Assembly (NCBI RefSeq): GCF_039519235.1
Contig: NZ_CP154351.1
Coordinates: forward strand, 806,001-870,000
Source of the DNA: Micrococcus sp. 2A
GTDB taxonomy: Bacteria; Actinomycetota; Actinomycetes; Actinomycetales; Micrococcaceae
Length of the DNA stretch: 64,000 nt
Direction: 5' to 3'
Shown: positions 17,482 to 26,425 of the stretch, in pieces
Numbering within the stretch: position 1 is the stretch's first letter
Layout of the letters: each line of letters starts with the position of its first letter
Translations under genes and position numbers: made by a program
The notes under the pieces: generated by a model
The model's input: the letters and a program-made list of their open reading frames with translations, nothing else
Told to the model about the DNA's origin: nothing
Database searches by the model: none

Positions 17482-19743
17482 ATGGAAGGTCCTGAGATCA
17501 CGTTCGCCGAAGCCGTCATCGACAACGGTGCCTATGGCACCCGCACCGTCCGGTTCGAGACCGGCCGCCTCGCCCAGCAGGCCGCCGGCGCCGCGATGGT
17601 GTACATCGACGAGGAGACGTCGATGCTGTCCGCCACCACGGTGGGCAAGTCCCCGCGCGAGGGCTTCGACTTCTTCCCCCTCACGGTGGACGTCGAGGAG
17701 CGCATGTACGCCGCCGGCCGCATCCCCGGCTCGTTCTTCCGCCGCGAGGGCCGTCCGTCCACGGACGCCATCCTCACCTGCCGCCTGATCGACCGCCCGC
17801 TGCGCCCCGCGTTCGTCAAGGGCATCCGCAACGAGGTGCAGGTCGTCGTGACCGTCACCTCCATCGCGCCCGACGAGATCTACGACACCGTGGCCATCAA
17901 CGCCGCCTCGCTGTCCACGCAGCTCTCCGGCCTGCCGTTCTCCGGCCCCATCGGCGGCGTCCGCGTCGCGCTGATGGACGACGGCTCCGGCAAGCGCCAG
18001 TGGGTCGCCTTCCCGAAGCACTCGCAGCTCAAGGACGCCGTGTTCAACATGGCCGTCGCCGGCCGCGTCTCGGGCGACGACGTCGCGATCATGATGGTCG
18101 AGGCCGAGGCCACCCCCGACTCCTGGACCCTCATCAAGGACTCCGGCGCCTCCGCGCCCACCGAGGAGGTCGTGGCCGAGGGCCTCGAGGCCGCCAAGCC
18201 GTTCATCCGCGCGCTGTGCGAGGCCCAGGCCGACCTGGCCGCCCGCGCCGGCAAGGCGCCCGTCGAGGTGCCGGTCTTCAAGGACTACGAGGACGACGCG
18301 TACGCCGCCGTCGAGAAGCTCGCCTCGAAGCGCCTCACCGAGATCTTCTCGATCGGGGACAAGCAGGAGCGCGAGTCCGCCTCGGACGACTACCAGCGCG
18401 AGGTCATCGAGAAGCTGGCCGGCGAGGGCGAGAAGTTCGCCGACCGCCGCGGCGAGATCGCCAAGGCCTACGGCTCCGTGACCAAGCAGGTCGTGCGCCA
18501 GCGCATCCTCAAGGAGCAGGTCCGCATCGACGGCCGCGGCCTCACGGACATCCGCAAGCTCACCGCCGAGGTCGAGGTCCTGCCCCGCGTGCACGGCTCC
18601 GCGATCTTCGAGCGCGGCGAGACCCAGATCATGGGCGTCACCACGCTCAACATGCTCAAGATGGAGCAGCAGATCGACTCGCTGGCGCCGGAGACGTCCA
18701 AGCGCTACATGCACCACTACAACTTCCCGCCGTACTCCACCGGCGAGACCGGCCGCGTGGGCTCGCCCAAGCGCCGCGAGATCGGCCACGGCGCGCTCGC
18801 CGAGCGTGCGCTCGTGCCGGTGCTGCCGGAGCGCGAGGAGTTCCCCTACGCGATCCGCCAGGTCTCCGAGGCCCTCGGCTCCAACGGCTCCACGTCGATG
18901 GGCTCCGTGTGCGCCTCCACCCTGTCCCTGCTGAACGCGGGCGTGCCGCTGCGCGCTCCCGTGGCCGGCATCGCGATGGGCCTGGTCTCCGCCGAGGTGA
19001 ACGGCCAGACCCAGTACGCGGCCCTGACCGACATCCTGGGCGCCGAGGACGCGTTCGGCGACATGGACTTCAAGGTGGCAGGCACCTCGGAGTTCGTCAC
19101 CGCGATCCAGCTGGACACCAAGCTCGACGGCATCCCGGCCTCCGTGCTGGCCGCCGCGCTGACCCAGGCCCGCGAGGCCCGTCTGCACATCCTCTCCGTG
19201 CTCAACGCGGCGATCGACACCCCGGACGAGCTGGCGCCCACCGCGCCGCGCATCATCGCCGTGAAGATCCCCGTGGACAAGATCGGTGCGGTCATCGGCC
19301 CCAAGGGCGCCATGATCAACCAGATCCAGGACGACACGGGCGCGGACATCTCGATCGAGGACGACGGCACCGTGCTCATCGGCGCGACCGACGGCCCCTC
19401 GGCCGAGGCCGCCCGCTCGGCCGTGAACGCGATCGCCAACCCGCAGGTCCCCGAGATCGGCGAGCGCTACCTCGGCACCGTGGTGAAGCTGACCACCTTC
19501 GGCGCCTTCGTCTCGCTCACCCCGGGCAAGGACGGCCTGCTGCACATCTCCGAGCTCCGGAAGATGAACGGCGGCAACCGCGTGGACGACGTCGAGGACG
19601 TCCTCGGCGTGGGCCAGAAGGTCCAGGTCGAGATCACCAAGATCGACGACCGCGGCAAGCTCTCTCTCTCCCCGGTCGTGGCCGACGACGCCGCGGACTC
19701 GGAGACCGAGGACGCCATCGAGTCCTCGCAGACCGAGGCCTGA
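17482..19743 (+). CDS. pnp: Polyribonucleotide nucleotidyltransferase (PNPase)
   Basis: PNPase degrades RNA 3' to 5' by phosphorolysis and, in actinobacteria, also adds 3' tails. The 753 residues comprise two RNase PH-like domains ([30 protein letters not shown] in the first; the second around 340-560 with [13 protein letters not shown] and [23 protein letters not shown]), a KH domain (about 593-650, [15 protein letters not shown]) and an S1 domain (about 658-735, [28 protein letters not shown]). AAAGGAGG lies before the ATG. In actinobacteria PNPase also acts in (p)ppGpp-linked processes (GPSI type). Confidence 0.98.
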   Translation: MEGPEITFAEAVIDNGAYGTRTVRFETGRLAQQAAGAAMVYIDEETSMLSATTVGKSPREGFDFFPLTVDVEERMYAAGRIPGSFFRREGRPSTDAILTCRLIDRPLRPAFVKGIRNEVQVVVTVTSIAPDEIYDTVAINAASLSTQLSGLPFSGPIGGVRVALMDDGSGKRQWVAFPKHSQLKDAVFNMAVAGRVSGDDVAIMMVEAEATPDSWTLIKDSGASAPTEEVVAEGLEAAKPFIRALCEAQADLAARAGKAPVEVPVFKDYEDDAYAAVEKLASKRLTEIFSIGDKQERESASDDYQREVIEKLAGEGEKFADRRGEIAKAYGSVTKQVVRQRILKEQVRIDGRGLTDIRKLTAEVEVLPRVHGSAIFERGETQIMGVTTLNMLKMEQQIDSLAPETSKRYMHHYNFPPYSTGETGRVGSPKRREIGHGALAERALVPVLPEREEFPYAIRQVSEALGSNGSTSMGSVCASTLSLLNAGVPLRAPVAGIAMGLVSAEVNGQTQYAALTDILGAEDAFGDMDFKVAGTSEFVTAIQLDTKLDGIPASVLAAALTQAREARLHILSVLNAAIDTPDELAPTAPRIIAVKIPVDKIGAVIGPKGAMINQIQDDTGADISIEDDGTVLIGATDGPSAEAARSAVNAIANPQVPEIGERYLGTVVKLTTFGAFVSLTPGKDGLLHISELRKMNGGNRVDDVEDVLGVGQKVQVEITKIDDRGKLSLSPVVADDAADSETEDAIESSQTEA

Positions 19744-19786
19744 TCCCGGTGATCCGGGGCTGAGGCCCATCGCCTCCGCCTGACGC

Positions 19787-19829
19787 ACGACGACGCCGCG
19801 CCCTCCGCTGGAGGGTGCGGCGTCGTCGT
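19787..19829. terminator. Bidirectional hairpin terminator between pnp and a convergent gene
   Basis: ACGACGACGCCGC pairs with GCGGCGTCGTCGT, and inside it CCCTCC pairs with GGAGGG around a GCT loop, giving a stem of about 20 bp with one mismatch. It lies 43 bases after pnp and 35 bases beyond the stop of the minus-strand gene. Confidence 0.75.
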
Positions 19830-19863
19830 CGTACGGGGGGGGCAAGGCCGGGGCAGGGCCGGG

Positions 19864-20307
19864 TCAGCGCCGGGACAATGCCGCGACGGCGATGCTGACC
19901 AGCAGCGCGGGCACCCATGCGCCCAGCCTCATCATCACGAAGAACACGATCTCCCACCCGAGGTCCCAGCCTCCGGCGTGCGTCCCGGAGTCGAGGATCA
20001 TCGCGCCGGCGGCGAATCCCGCGACATAGGCCGCGAGGCCGCCGAGGACGAGCCGGGCCGGGCCGGTGCGGCACGTGAGGAGCAGGAGCCCCGTGACGGC
20101 CGCCCATGCGAGCGGACCGAGCACCACGATCGGATCCAGGCCGGGGAGGAGAGCGCTCCAGGTGAACCCGCTGCCGTCGAGGAGAGTGGGCACCAGGGCC
20201 TGCGTGACGTAGATCAGCAGGGCGCCGACCGCGACGAGCAGCACGGTGCGGGCGGGGCCGGGGGAGCGGCTGGACCGGCTCGATCGGGAGGGGACGGACG
20301 CGCTCAT
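19864..20307 (-). CDS. Small four-helix membrane protein of unknown function
   Basis: A 147-residue protein with a Ser/Arg-rich N-terminal tail and about four hydrophobic helices (roughly 23-45, 57-80, 83-105, 118-142). No family recognised. Start ATG 20307 is supported by a TAGTCT hexamer six bases upstream on the minus strand (leaderless). It sits, with the decayed DUF222 gene, in what is normally the short gap between pnp and the M16 protease gene, so both are probably later insertions. Confidence 0.7.
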   Translation of the reverse strand: MSASVPSRSSRSSRSPGPARTVLLVAVGALLIYVTQALVPTLLDGSGFTWSALLPGLDPIVVLGPLAWAAVTGLLLLTCRTGPARLVLGGLAAYVAGFAAGAMILDSGTHAGGWDLGWEIVFFVMMRLGAWVPALLVSIAVAALSRR

Positions 20308-20313
20308 GACGTC

Positions 20314-20319
20314 AGACTA
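20314..20319 (-). promoter_or_regulatory. -10 hexamer of a leaderless promoter
   Basis: Minus-strand TAGTCT, six bases (GACGTC) before the ATG of the 147-residue membrane protein. Confidence 0.6.
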
Positions 20320-20427
20320 GGCCGCGTGAGGCGGCATGCGCAGGGGGGCGGGCACCGTCCCGACCGCTCCTCCACAATTCTGGGCGGCTCGCTCAACCCG
20401 TCCGGGACCCTTCGTGGCGTGGGGGTC

Positions 20428-21655
20428 ATGGATGAGCGGACGGTGACGCGCGGGGCGCGGGCGCGGAGCGGGGCGGAGGCCCCCGCCCTGGGCGAGCCCT
20501 GTGAAGATCCGGCGCGCGTCCCTCATCTGGATCAGCCGCTGTGCCCGGATCGGCCATCCTCCCCGGGCCTCACTCGCACAGCGGATCTGGGCCGCCGGCC
20601 CCTGGGCGCCAACCACGTCGTCGACGTCGTCCGGGAGCTGGCCGCCGCCGACCTTCCTGAGGACGAGTCCGCCTGCCTCGAGGCCGTTCGCGCGCTCGAG
20701 GAGCTCAAGGCCTCCGCCTCCGCTGCCCAGGCGACGCTCACGGCCCGTCTCCACGCGCTGCGCTCCGCAGCCGAGGGGGAGCGGGGCATCGCCCGGCGGG
20801 ACCGCTGCCGTGGGCTGGGCTCGGCGGTCGCGCTCGCCCGGCGGGAGTCTCCCCACCGCGGCGGTCGGCACGTGGGCATGGACCGTGCTCTCGTCCACGA
20901 GATGCCGCACACGCTGACGGCCCTCACCCGCGGCCTGATCTCGGAGGAGCACGCGACGGTCAAGGCGCGGGAGAGCATCTGGCTCGAGCCCGAGCAGCGC
21001 CGCCGGGTGGACGAGCTCATGGCGGACAGGCTCGGTGAGACGGGGATCCGTCGCCTCGGAGGCGAGGCCCGTGCTCACGCACTGCGGCTGGATCAGGCCG
21101 GCGCGGTGGAGCGTCGGGAGCGGTCCCCTGCGCAGCGGCGGGTGAGCGTGCGCCCGGCGCCGGCTGCCGCGGGCGCGGGCATGGCCCACCTGAGTGCGCT
21201 GCTGCCCCTCGAGCAGGCCGTCGCGGCGTTCGCCGGCCTCACCCGGGACGCGGCCACCATCGTGGGCACGGGCGACCATCCCCACGCGCACTCCACCGGT
21301 CGCTCCTCGGCCACGCCTGCGGTGCCAGTGCCAGTGCCGGTGCCGGTGACCCGGCGTGGCTCCCCGGTCACGGCCCCGTCCCGGGCGGCGTCGCCCGGGC
21401 TATGCTCGGCCTCGCCTCGCCTCGCGCGGGGCGGGGGAGGACGGCGCGACGTCGGAGGACGCTTGTCTCCTTCTGCGCCGCCTCTCCACGGCACCGGAGT
21501 CCGGTCAGCTGCTCGCCATGGAGTCGCGGGCCCGGATCTTCCCTCCCGTGCTGCGCCGCAGGGTCACCCTGCGCGACGACCGGTGCCGCACCCCGTTCTG
21601 CGACGCCCCGCCCCCGCCGATCGGACAGAATGGCCAGCATGAGCATTCAGCGTGA
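20428..21655 (+). pseudogene. Decayed DUF222 / HNH endonuclease-type gene
   Basis: From ATG 20428 one frame encodes a DUF222-like helical domain: VVDVVRELAAADLPEDESACLEAVRALEELKASASAAQATL, then RRDRCRGLGSAVALARRESP and LTRGLISEEHATVKARE with DELMADRL. Near 21360-21420 homology moves to another frame, which gives [47 protein letters not shown], the segment leading into the HNH nuclease. The HNH residues that should follow (DHxxPW) are missing, because the frame runs into the M16 gene. So there is at least one frameshift plus loss of the nuclease end. DUF222-HNH genes are abundant, mobile and often broken in actinobacteria. A hexamer-like repeat (GTGCCAGTGCCAGTGCCGGT) near 21325 may mark the damage. 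Confidence 0.75.
21626..21631 (+). promoter_or_regulatory. Possible -10 element of the M16 protease gene
   Basis: CAGAAT differs from TANNNT only at its first base and is followed after seven bases (GGCCAGC) by ATG 21639, as at other leaderless starts. It lies inside the decayed DUF222 gene. Confidence 0.4.
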
Positions 21656-22958
21656 GATCCCCCTGGACTTTAACGGCGTCCTCGCGGACGAGGGCAACGG
21701 GTCCGTCGTCCGGCGGTCCGTCCTCCCCGGCGGCGTGCGCGTCCTCACCGAGTCCATGCCGGACCAGCGCTCCGTCACCATCGGCTACTGGGTCGCGGTC
21801 GGCTCGCGGGACGAGTCCACCGACGGCTACGGCTCCACCCACTTCCTGGAGCACCTGCTCTTCAAGGGCACCGCCACCCGTTCGGCGATGGACATCGCCG
21901 CGGCCTTCGACCGCGTGGGCGGCGAGTCCAACGCGGGCACCGCGAAGGAGTCGACGGTCTACCACGCGCGCGTGCTCGACGAGGACCTCCCCATGGCCGT
22001 CGAGGTCCTCACGGACATGCTCACCTCGTCCGTCCTCGACCCGGACGAGCTCGAGACCGAGCGCGGCGTCATCCTGGAGGAGCTCGCGATGGACGCCGAC
22101 GACCCCGTCGACGTCGCCCACGAGAAGCTCGCCGAGGTCATGCTGGACGGGCATCCGCTCGGCCGCCCCATCGGCGGCACCCCGGAGACCATCCTCGCCG
22201 TCAGCCGCGAGCGTGTCCTCGCCCACTACCGGCACTGGTACCGGCCGGACGAGCTGGTGGTCACCGCCGCGGGCCACCTGGACCACGACGTCGTCTGCGG
22301 CCTCGTCCTCGACGCCCTGCGCCGCTCCGGCTGGGACCTGGCTCCGGGTGCGTCCCCGGCGCCGCGGCGCGGCGTCGACACCGCGGGCGCCGCGGCCTCC
22401 CGCGTGCTGACCGGCACGCACACCGTGGAGAAGGCCGTGGAGCAGGCCAATGTGATCGTCGGCGGCCGCTCCCTCTCCACCACGGACCCGGACCGCTTCG
22501 CCCTCGGAGTCATGCAGTCCGTGCTCGGCGGCGGCATGTCCTCGCGGCTGTTCCAGGAGATCCGTGAGCGGCGCGGCCTCGCCTACTCCACGTACTCCTT
22601 CTCGGCGGGCTACTCCGACGCCGGCTACTACGGCCTCTATGCGGGCTGCCAGCCGGACCGGGTGGACGAGGTCTCCGCCCTCATGGAGGCCGAGCTCGAC
22701 CGCATGGCCTCCGAGGACATCACGGCCGAGGAGCTCGACCGCGCCCACGGTCAGCTCTGCGGCGGCACCGTGCTGGGCATGGAGTCCACCGGCGCCCGCA
22801 TGTCGCGCCTCGGCCGCGCCGAGCTGGTCACGGGCGAGTTCGTCGACCTCGCCGCCTCGCTCGAGCGAGTGCGCGCCGTCGACGTCGGCCAGGTCCGCGC
22901 CGTCGCCGCGCGTCTGGCGGCGGGGGAGCGGGGACGCGTCGTCGTCGCTCCGGCCTGA
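21639..22958 (+). CDS. M16 family zinc metallopeptidase (PepR/YmxG type)
   Basis: The 439-residue protein has the inverted zinc motif HxxEH at 68-72 (HFLEH) and the downstream zinc-ligand Glu region ([11 protein letters not shown]), then the two-half pitrilysin-like layout ending in [28 protein letters not shown], a conserved substrate-binding segment. It corresponds to the processing-peptidase-like gene after pnp in mycobacteria (pepR). Function in actinobacteria is undefined. The true start is ATG 21639 ([11 protein letters not shown]); the longer frame overlaps the pseudogene. Confidence 0.93.
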   Translation: MSIQREIPLDFNGVLADEGNGSVVRRSVLPGGVRVLTESMPDQRSVTIGYWVAVGSRDESTDGYGSTHFLEHLLFKGTATRSAMDIAAAFDRVGGESNAGTAKESTVYHARVLDEDLPMAVEVLTDMLTSSVLDPDELETERGVILEELAMDADDPVDVAHEKLAEVMLDGHPLGRPIGGTPETILAVSRERVLAHYRHWYRPDELVVTAAGHLDHDVVCGLVLDALRRSGWDLAPGASPAPRRGVDTAGAAASRVLTGTHTVEKAVEQANVIVGGRSLSTTDPDRFALGVMQSVLGGGMSSRLFQEIRERRGLAYSTYSFSAGYSDAGYYGLYAGCQPDRVDEVSALMEAELDRMASEDITAEELDRAHGQLCGGTVLGMESTGARMSRLGRAELVTGEFVDLAASLERVRAVDVGQVRAVAARLAAGERGRVVVAPA

Positions 22959-22969
22959 GGCGAGACCAC

Positions 22970-22975
22970 TAGGCT
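22970..22975 (+). promoter_or_regulatory. -10 hexamer of the leaderless dapB promoter
   Basis: TAGGCT is followed after seven bases (GGATCCC) by the dapB ATG at 22983. Confidence 0.7.
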
Positions 22976-22982
22976 GGATCCC

Positions 22983-23762
22983 ATGTCTGACACCCCTCAC
23001 GCTGCCCCCGAGGCCGCCCCGCGCGTCGCCGTCCTGGGCGCGAACGGCAAGATGGGCCGCCGGGCCGTTGAGGCCGTCCGTGCCGCCGAGGGCCTCGAGC
23101 TCGCCGCCGAGCTCGGCTCGCGGGACCCGCTGACGGCCGTCGTCGACGCCGGCGCCACCCACGTCCTGGACCTCACCGTCCCGGACGCCTCGCCGGACAA
23201 CGTCGCCTTCGCGGTGGAGAACGGGCTCCACGCCGTCGTCGGGACCTCGGGGTGGGGCCCCGAGCGCCGCGTGGCTCTCGAGGCCCGGCTGGCCGAGCAC
23301 CCCGGGGTCGGCGTGCTGATCGCCCCCAACTTCTCCGTGGGGTCGGTGCTCGCCTCCGCGTTCGCCGCCAAGGCGGCGCGGTGGTTCGAGTCGGTCGAGC
23401 TCATCGAGCTGCACCACCCCGCCAAGCTGGACGCCCCCTCCGGCACGGCGGTGCGCACCGCCGAGCTGATCGGCGACGCACGGGCCGCGGCGGGCGTCGG
23501 CCCCTCACCCGACGCGACGGAGCGTGACCCCGACGGAGCACGGGGCGCCGTCGTGAACGGGGTGCACGTGCACGCCGTGCGCCTGCGCGGCCTCGAGGCC
23601 CATCAGGAGGTCCTCCTGGGCGGGCCGGGGGAGCAGCTCGTGGTGCGCCACGATGCCTTCGACCGCGGCGCCTACATGCCGGGCGTCGTGCTGGGCCTCC
23701 GGACCGTGGCCTCCCGCCCCGGTCTCACCTACGGACTGGACGGATACCTCGACCTTGGCTGA
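22983..23762 (+). CDS. dapB: 4-hydroxy-tetrahydrodipicolinate reductase (DapB)
   Basis: DapB reduces HTPA to tetrahydrodipicolinate in the diaminopimelate/lysine pathway that feeds peptidoglycan and lysine synthesis. The NAD(P)-binding loop is GANGKMG at 19-25, and the catalytic/substrate signature ELHHPAKLDAPSGTA (His-His, Lys and SGTA) is intact. The 259-residue length is typical. The start is fixed by a leaderless -10. Its last codons overlap the TTG start proposed for the following membrane protein. Confidence 0.96.
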   Translation: MSDTPHAAPEAAPRVAVLGANGKMGRRAVEAVRAAEGLELAAELGSRDPLTAVVDAGATHVLDLTVPDASPDNVAFAVENGLHAVVGTSGWGPERRVALEARLAEHPGVGVLIAPNFSVGSVLASAFAAKAARWFESVELIELHHPAKLDAPSGTAVRTAELIGDARAAAGVGPSPDATERDPDGARGAVVNGVHVHAVRLRGLEAHQEVLLGGPGEQLVVRHDAFDRGAYMPGVVLGLRTVASRPGLTYGLDGYLDLG

Positions 23763-24219
23763 GACCACCCGCTCGACCCTCGCGTCCAAGGTGTGGGTGG
23801 GCTTCACGAGCGCGCTCCTGCTCTTCTTCTCCGCGATCGCGGTGTACTTCGCCGTCGCCTTCATGTCTGCGCCCCAGTTCGTGGCGAAGGCCATCGGCGT
23901 CGCCGTGATCGTCGTGGTCGTCCTGGGCCTGCTCCTGCTGGCACGCGAGCTGCGCTTCGGTCTCCAGACGGAGCGGCTCGCCGGCATCCTGGCGGCCGAC
24001 GGCGAGCTGCCCGCCGACGACCTGCCGCGCTCGCCCGGAGGCCGGATCGACCGCGCCGCGGCCGACGCCCAGTTCGAGACCTGCCGGGCCGAGGTCGAGG
24101 CTGCGCCGCGGGACTGGCGTGCCCGCTACCGGCTGTCCCTCGCCTACGACGCCGCGGGGGACCGCCGCCGGGCCCGTGCCGCGGCGCGCGACGCCGTCCG
24201 CCTGCACGCCGAGGGCTGA
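23755..24219 (+). CDS. Two-helix membrane protein with TPR-like tail, unknown function
   Basis: The 154-residue protein starts with SKVWVGFTSALLLFFSAIAVYF, a membrane helix, followed by a second helix (VAVIVVVVLGLLLLARELRFG), then a soluble part ending in a single TPR-like hairpin (DWRARYRLSLAYDAAGDRRRARAAARDAV). Proteins of this shape follow dapB in Arthrobacter-type genomes. TTG 23755 overlaps the dapB stop by eight bases and gives the expected N-terminus; the longer frame would lie wholly in dapB. GTG 23791 is an alternative but would remove residues preceding the helix. Confidence 0.65.
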   Translation: MAETTRSTLASKVWVGFTSALLLFFSAIAVYFAVAFMSAPQFVAKAIGVAVIVVVVLGLLLLARELRFGLQTERLAGILAADGELPADDLPRSPGGRIDRAAADAQFETCRAEVEAAPRDWRARYRLSLAYDAAGDRRRARAAARDAVRLHAEG

Positions 24220-24238
24220 GCCCCCGCCGCCGCGGGCC

Positions 24239-25420
24239 TCACTCGCCCGCGCGGGAGAGCTCCGCGACGCCCGCCTCGAGCGGGCCCCGCCGACCCGTGC
24301 GCAGCGCCGCGAAGCCCGCGCCCAGGCACAGGGCCCAGAACGCGGCGACGACGGCCCCGCCCTCGGACGGCAGCCCCGCCGTGCCCAGCGCGGCGATGAG
24401 CACGAGGTGCCCCACGTAGAGGCTGAGCGTCACCCGCCCGGCCCCGGCGAGCGGGGCGAGCGCGGGGCGGAGGCCGCTCGCCCGCGCGGCCAGCAGGCAC
24501 AGCCCCAGGACCGCCGCCGCCCAGCCCGCCGCGCGCACCGCCTCGAGCACGGATCCCGCGTGCGGGGCCACCACCGCGAGCCACAGCGGATCGGGCACGA
24601 GCCATGCGAGGCGGTGGTCCCCCGTGGCCAGGGCCGTCGGCAGCTCGGCGAGGGACACGCCCGTGCCGGCGGCGATCCGCTGGAGCTGTGCGGGGTCGTG
24701 GTGCTGCCACGAACCGGCCGCGCTCGCGGCCGCCCCGGCCACGGCGCCACCGGCGAGCAGGGCCGCGGCCACGCGCGGACGCTCCAGCTCCAGGCGCCCC
24801 AGCCACAGGCCGAGCAGCAGGAAGCCGATCCACGAGAGGACGGGGTAGTAGCCGGTCAGCAGCAGGTCGGTGAGCAGCAGCCCCGGGGTGAGGAGATGCT
24901 CCGGGGCGGGGGTGACCCACAGGCGGGCGTCCATGAGGAACTCCTCGTGCCCCAGCAGGGCCTGCCCCGCCGCGCTGAGCGCGAAGACCAGCACGGGGCC
25001 GCCGAGCAGCCCGACCCCCGCCGGCAGTGCGAGCGCGCGGGCCCGCAGCCCCAGGAACGGCAGGGCGAGGAGGAAGAGGAGTCCGTCGTGGCACAGGATC
25101 ACGGCCACGGGCGTCCCCAGCCACGCGCACGCCAGCCCGAGCGCGAAGAGCAGGCCGGCGCGGCGGGCGATCCTGCGGCGCAGCAGGGGCAGACGGGCCG
25201 GGTCCGCTCCGGCCGCCCCGCCCGTCATGAGGGCGAGGCCCACCCCGGCGAGTGTGACGAAGAGGACCGAGGCCAGCCCCCCGAAGAGGAGGTGGGCCAG
25301 GCTCGGCTCCCCGTCGGCGTCGAGGGGGGCGGTGACGTGCACGGCGACCATCCCCAGCAGGGCGACGCCACGGGCGGCGTCCACTCCGGCCAGCCGTGCG
25401 GGCGGGGCGGGGTGCGTCAT
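24239..25420 (-). CDS. Polytopic membrane protein of the DUF1624/heparan-alpha-glucosaminide N-acetyltransferase type
   Basis: The 393-residue protein has about ten helices. Its start, LAGVDAARGVALLGMVAVHV, is the signature of the DUF1624 / YeiB-like acyltransferase superfamily, in which an Asp-Arg pair and a helix-borne His are conserved. Such proteins are thought to transfer acyl groups across the membrane to sugars or other envelope components; the substrate here is unknown. ATG 25420 with AGGAG just upstream is the start; the frame extending far past it on the minus strand only shadows dapA and RNase J. It is transcribed against its neighbours. Confidence 0.8.
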   Translation of the reverse strand: MTHPAPPARLAGVDAARGVALLGMVAVHVTAPLDADGEPSLAHLLFGGLASVLFVTLAGVGLALMTGGAAGADPARLPLLRRRIARRAGLLFALGLACAWLGTPVAVILCHDGLLFLLALPFLGLRARALALPAGVGLLGGPVLVFALSAAGQALLGHEEFLMDARLWVTPAPEHLLTPGLLLTDLLLTGYYPVLSWIGFLLLGLWLGRLELERPRVAAALLAGGAVAGAAASAAGSWQHHDPAQLQRIAAGTGVSLAELPTALATGDHRLAWLVPDPLWLAVVAPHAGSVLEAVRAAGWAAAVLGLCLLAARASGLRPALAPLAGAGRVTLSLYVGHLVLIAALGTAGLPSEGGAVVAAFWALCLGAGFAALRTGRRGPLEAGVAELSRAGE

Positions 25421-25479
25421 CAAGGCTCCTCGGAGGGCGGGGTGGGCGCCCGGGTCCCGGACGCAGGCATTCTCGCAGG

Positions 25480-25485
25480 TAGGCT
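25480..25485 (+). promoter_or_regulatory. -10 hexamer of the leaderless dapA promoter
   Basis: TAGGCT followed after seven bases (GGAGAGC) by ATG 25493, the same layout as dapB. Confidence 0.7.
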
Positions 25486-25492
25486 GGAGAGC

Positions 25493-26410
25493 ATGAACGC
25501 CGCCCGTCACACCACCGCCCCCACCGAGAAGCTCTTCGGCACGGTGGTCCCGGCCATGGTGACGCCCATGACCAAGGACGGTGCCGTGGACCTCGCGGCC
25601 GCGCAGTCGCTCGCCGCCCACCTCGTCGACCAGGGCGCCGACGGCCTCGTGGTCACCGGCACGACGGGGGAGACCTCCACGCTCACCGACGCGGAGAACC
25701 TGGACATGTTCCGGGCCGTGGTCGAGGCCGTGGGGGACCGCGCCGCGGTCATCGCCGGCACCGGCACCAACGACACCGCGCACAGCCTGCACCTGTCCCG
25801 CCTCGCCGCGAAGACCGGCGTGGACGGCCTGCTGCTGGTCACCCCGTACTACAACAAGCCCAACCAGGCGGGCATCCGCGCACACTTCGAGACCATCGCG
25901 GACGGCGTCGACCTGCCGATCATGCTCTACGACATCCCGGGCCGCTCCGTGATGCCGATCCAGCCCGAGACGCTCATCGCGCTCGCGGCGCACCCGAACA
26001 TCCGGGCGCTCAAGGACGCCAAGGGCGACCTGCAGTCCACCACCACGGTCCTCGCGCACTCGGACCTGGACCTCTACTCCGGCGACGACGGCGCGACCCT
26101 GCCGCTCATGGCGCTCGGCGCCGTCGGCGTCGTCTCCGTGGCCGCGCACGTGGCCCCCGCCCTGTACCGCGCCCTCGTGGACGCGGTGGCGGCCGGAGAC
26201 CTGACCGCCGCCCGCGAGCACCACTTCGCCCTGGACCCCGTCCAGCGCGGCATCATGACTCACGTCCAGGGGGCCGTGGCCGCGAAGGCCGTGCTCGCCG
26301 CCCAGGGCCACATTCCCTCCGCAGCCGTGCGGCTGCCCCTCGTCCCGGCGACCGCCGACGAGCTCTCCCTCATCCGCGCCGACCTCGCCGAGGCCGGCAT
26401 CACCTTCTGA
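25493..26410 (+). CDS. dapA: 4-hydroxy-tetrahydrodipicolinate synthase (DapA)
   Basis: DapA condenses pyruvate with aspartate semialdehyde, the first committed step to diaminopimelate and lysine. The 305-residue TIM-barrel protein shows the Schiff-base Lys174 in IRALKDAKGD, the Thr pair in GTTGETSTLTDAE and the catalytic Tyr region in VTPYYNKPNQAG. The start is set by the leaderless -10; the long upstream frame is antisense to the DUF1624 gene. RNase J follows after 15 bases, the same dapA-rnj order as in mycobacteria. Confidence 0.97.
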   Translation: MNAARHTTAPTEKLFGTVVPAMVTPMTKDGAVDLAAAQSLAAHLVDQGADGLVVTGTTGETSTLTDAENLDMFRAVVEAVGDRAAVIAGTGTNDTAHSLHLSRLAAKTGVDGLLLVTPYYNKPNQAGIRAHFETIADGVDLPIMLYDIPGRSVMPIQPETLIALAAHPNIRALKDAKGDLQSTTTVLAHSDLDLYSGDDGATLPLMALGAVGVVSVAAHVAPALYRALVDAVAAGDLTAAREHHFALDPVQRGIMTHVQGAVAAKAVLAAQGHIPSAAVRLPLVPATADELSLIRADLAEAGITF

Positions 26411-26425
26411 CAAGGACTCCCTCAC

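Noticed and set aside
23653..23754. Upstream extension of the membrane protein after dapB
   Set aside because: It would lie entirely within dapB in another frame; homology begins at the TTG/AETTRSTLASK segment.
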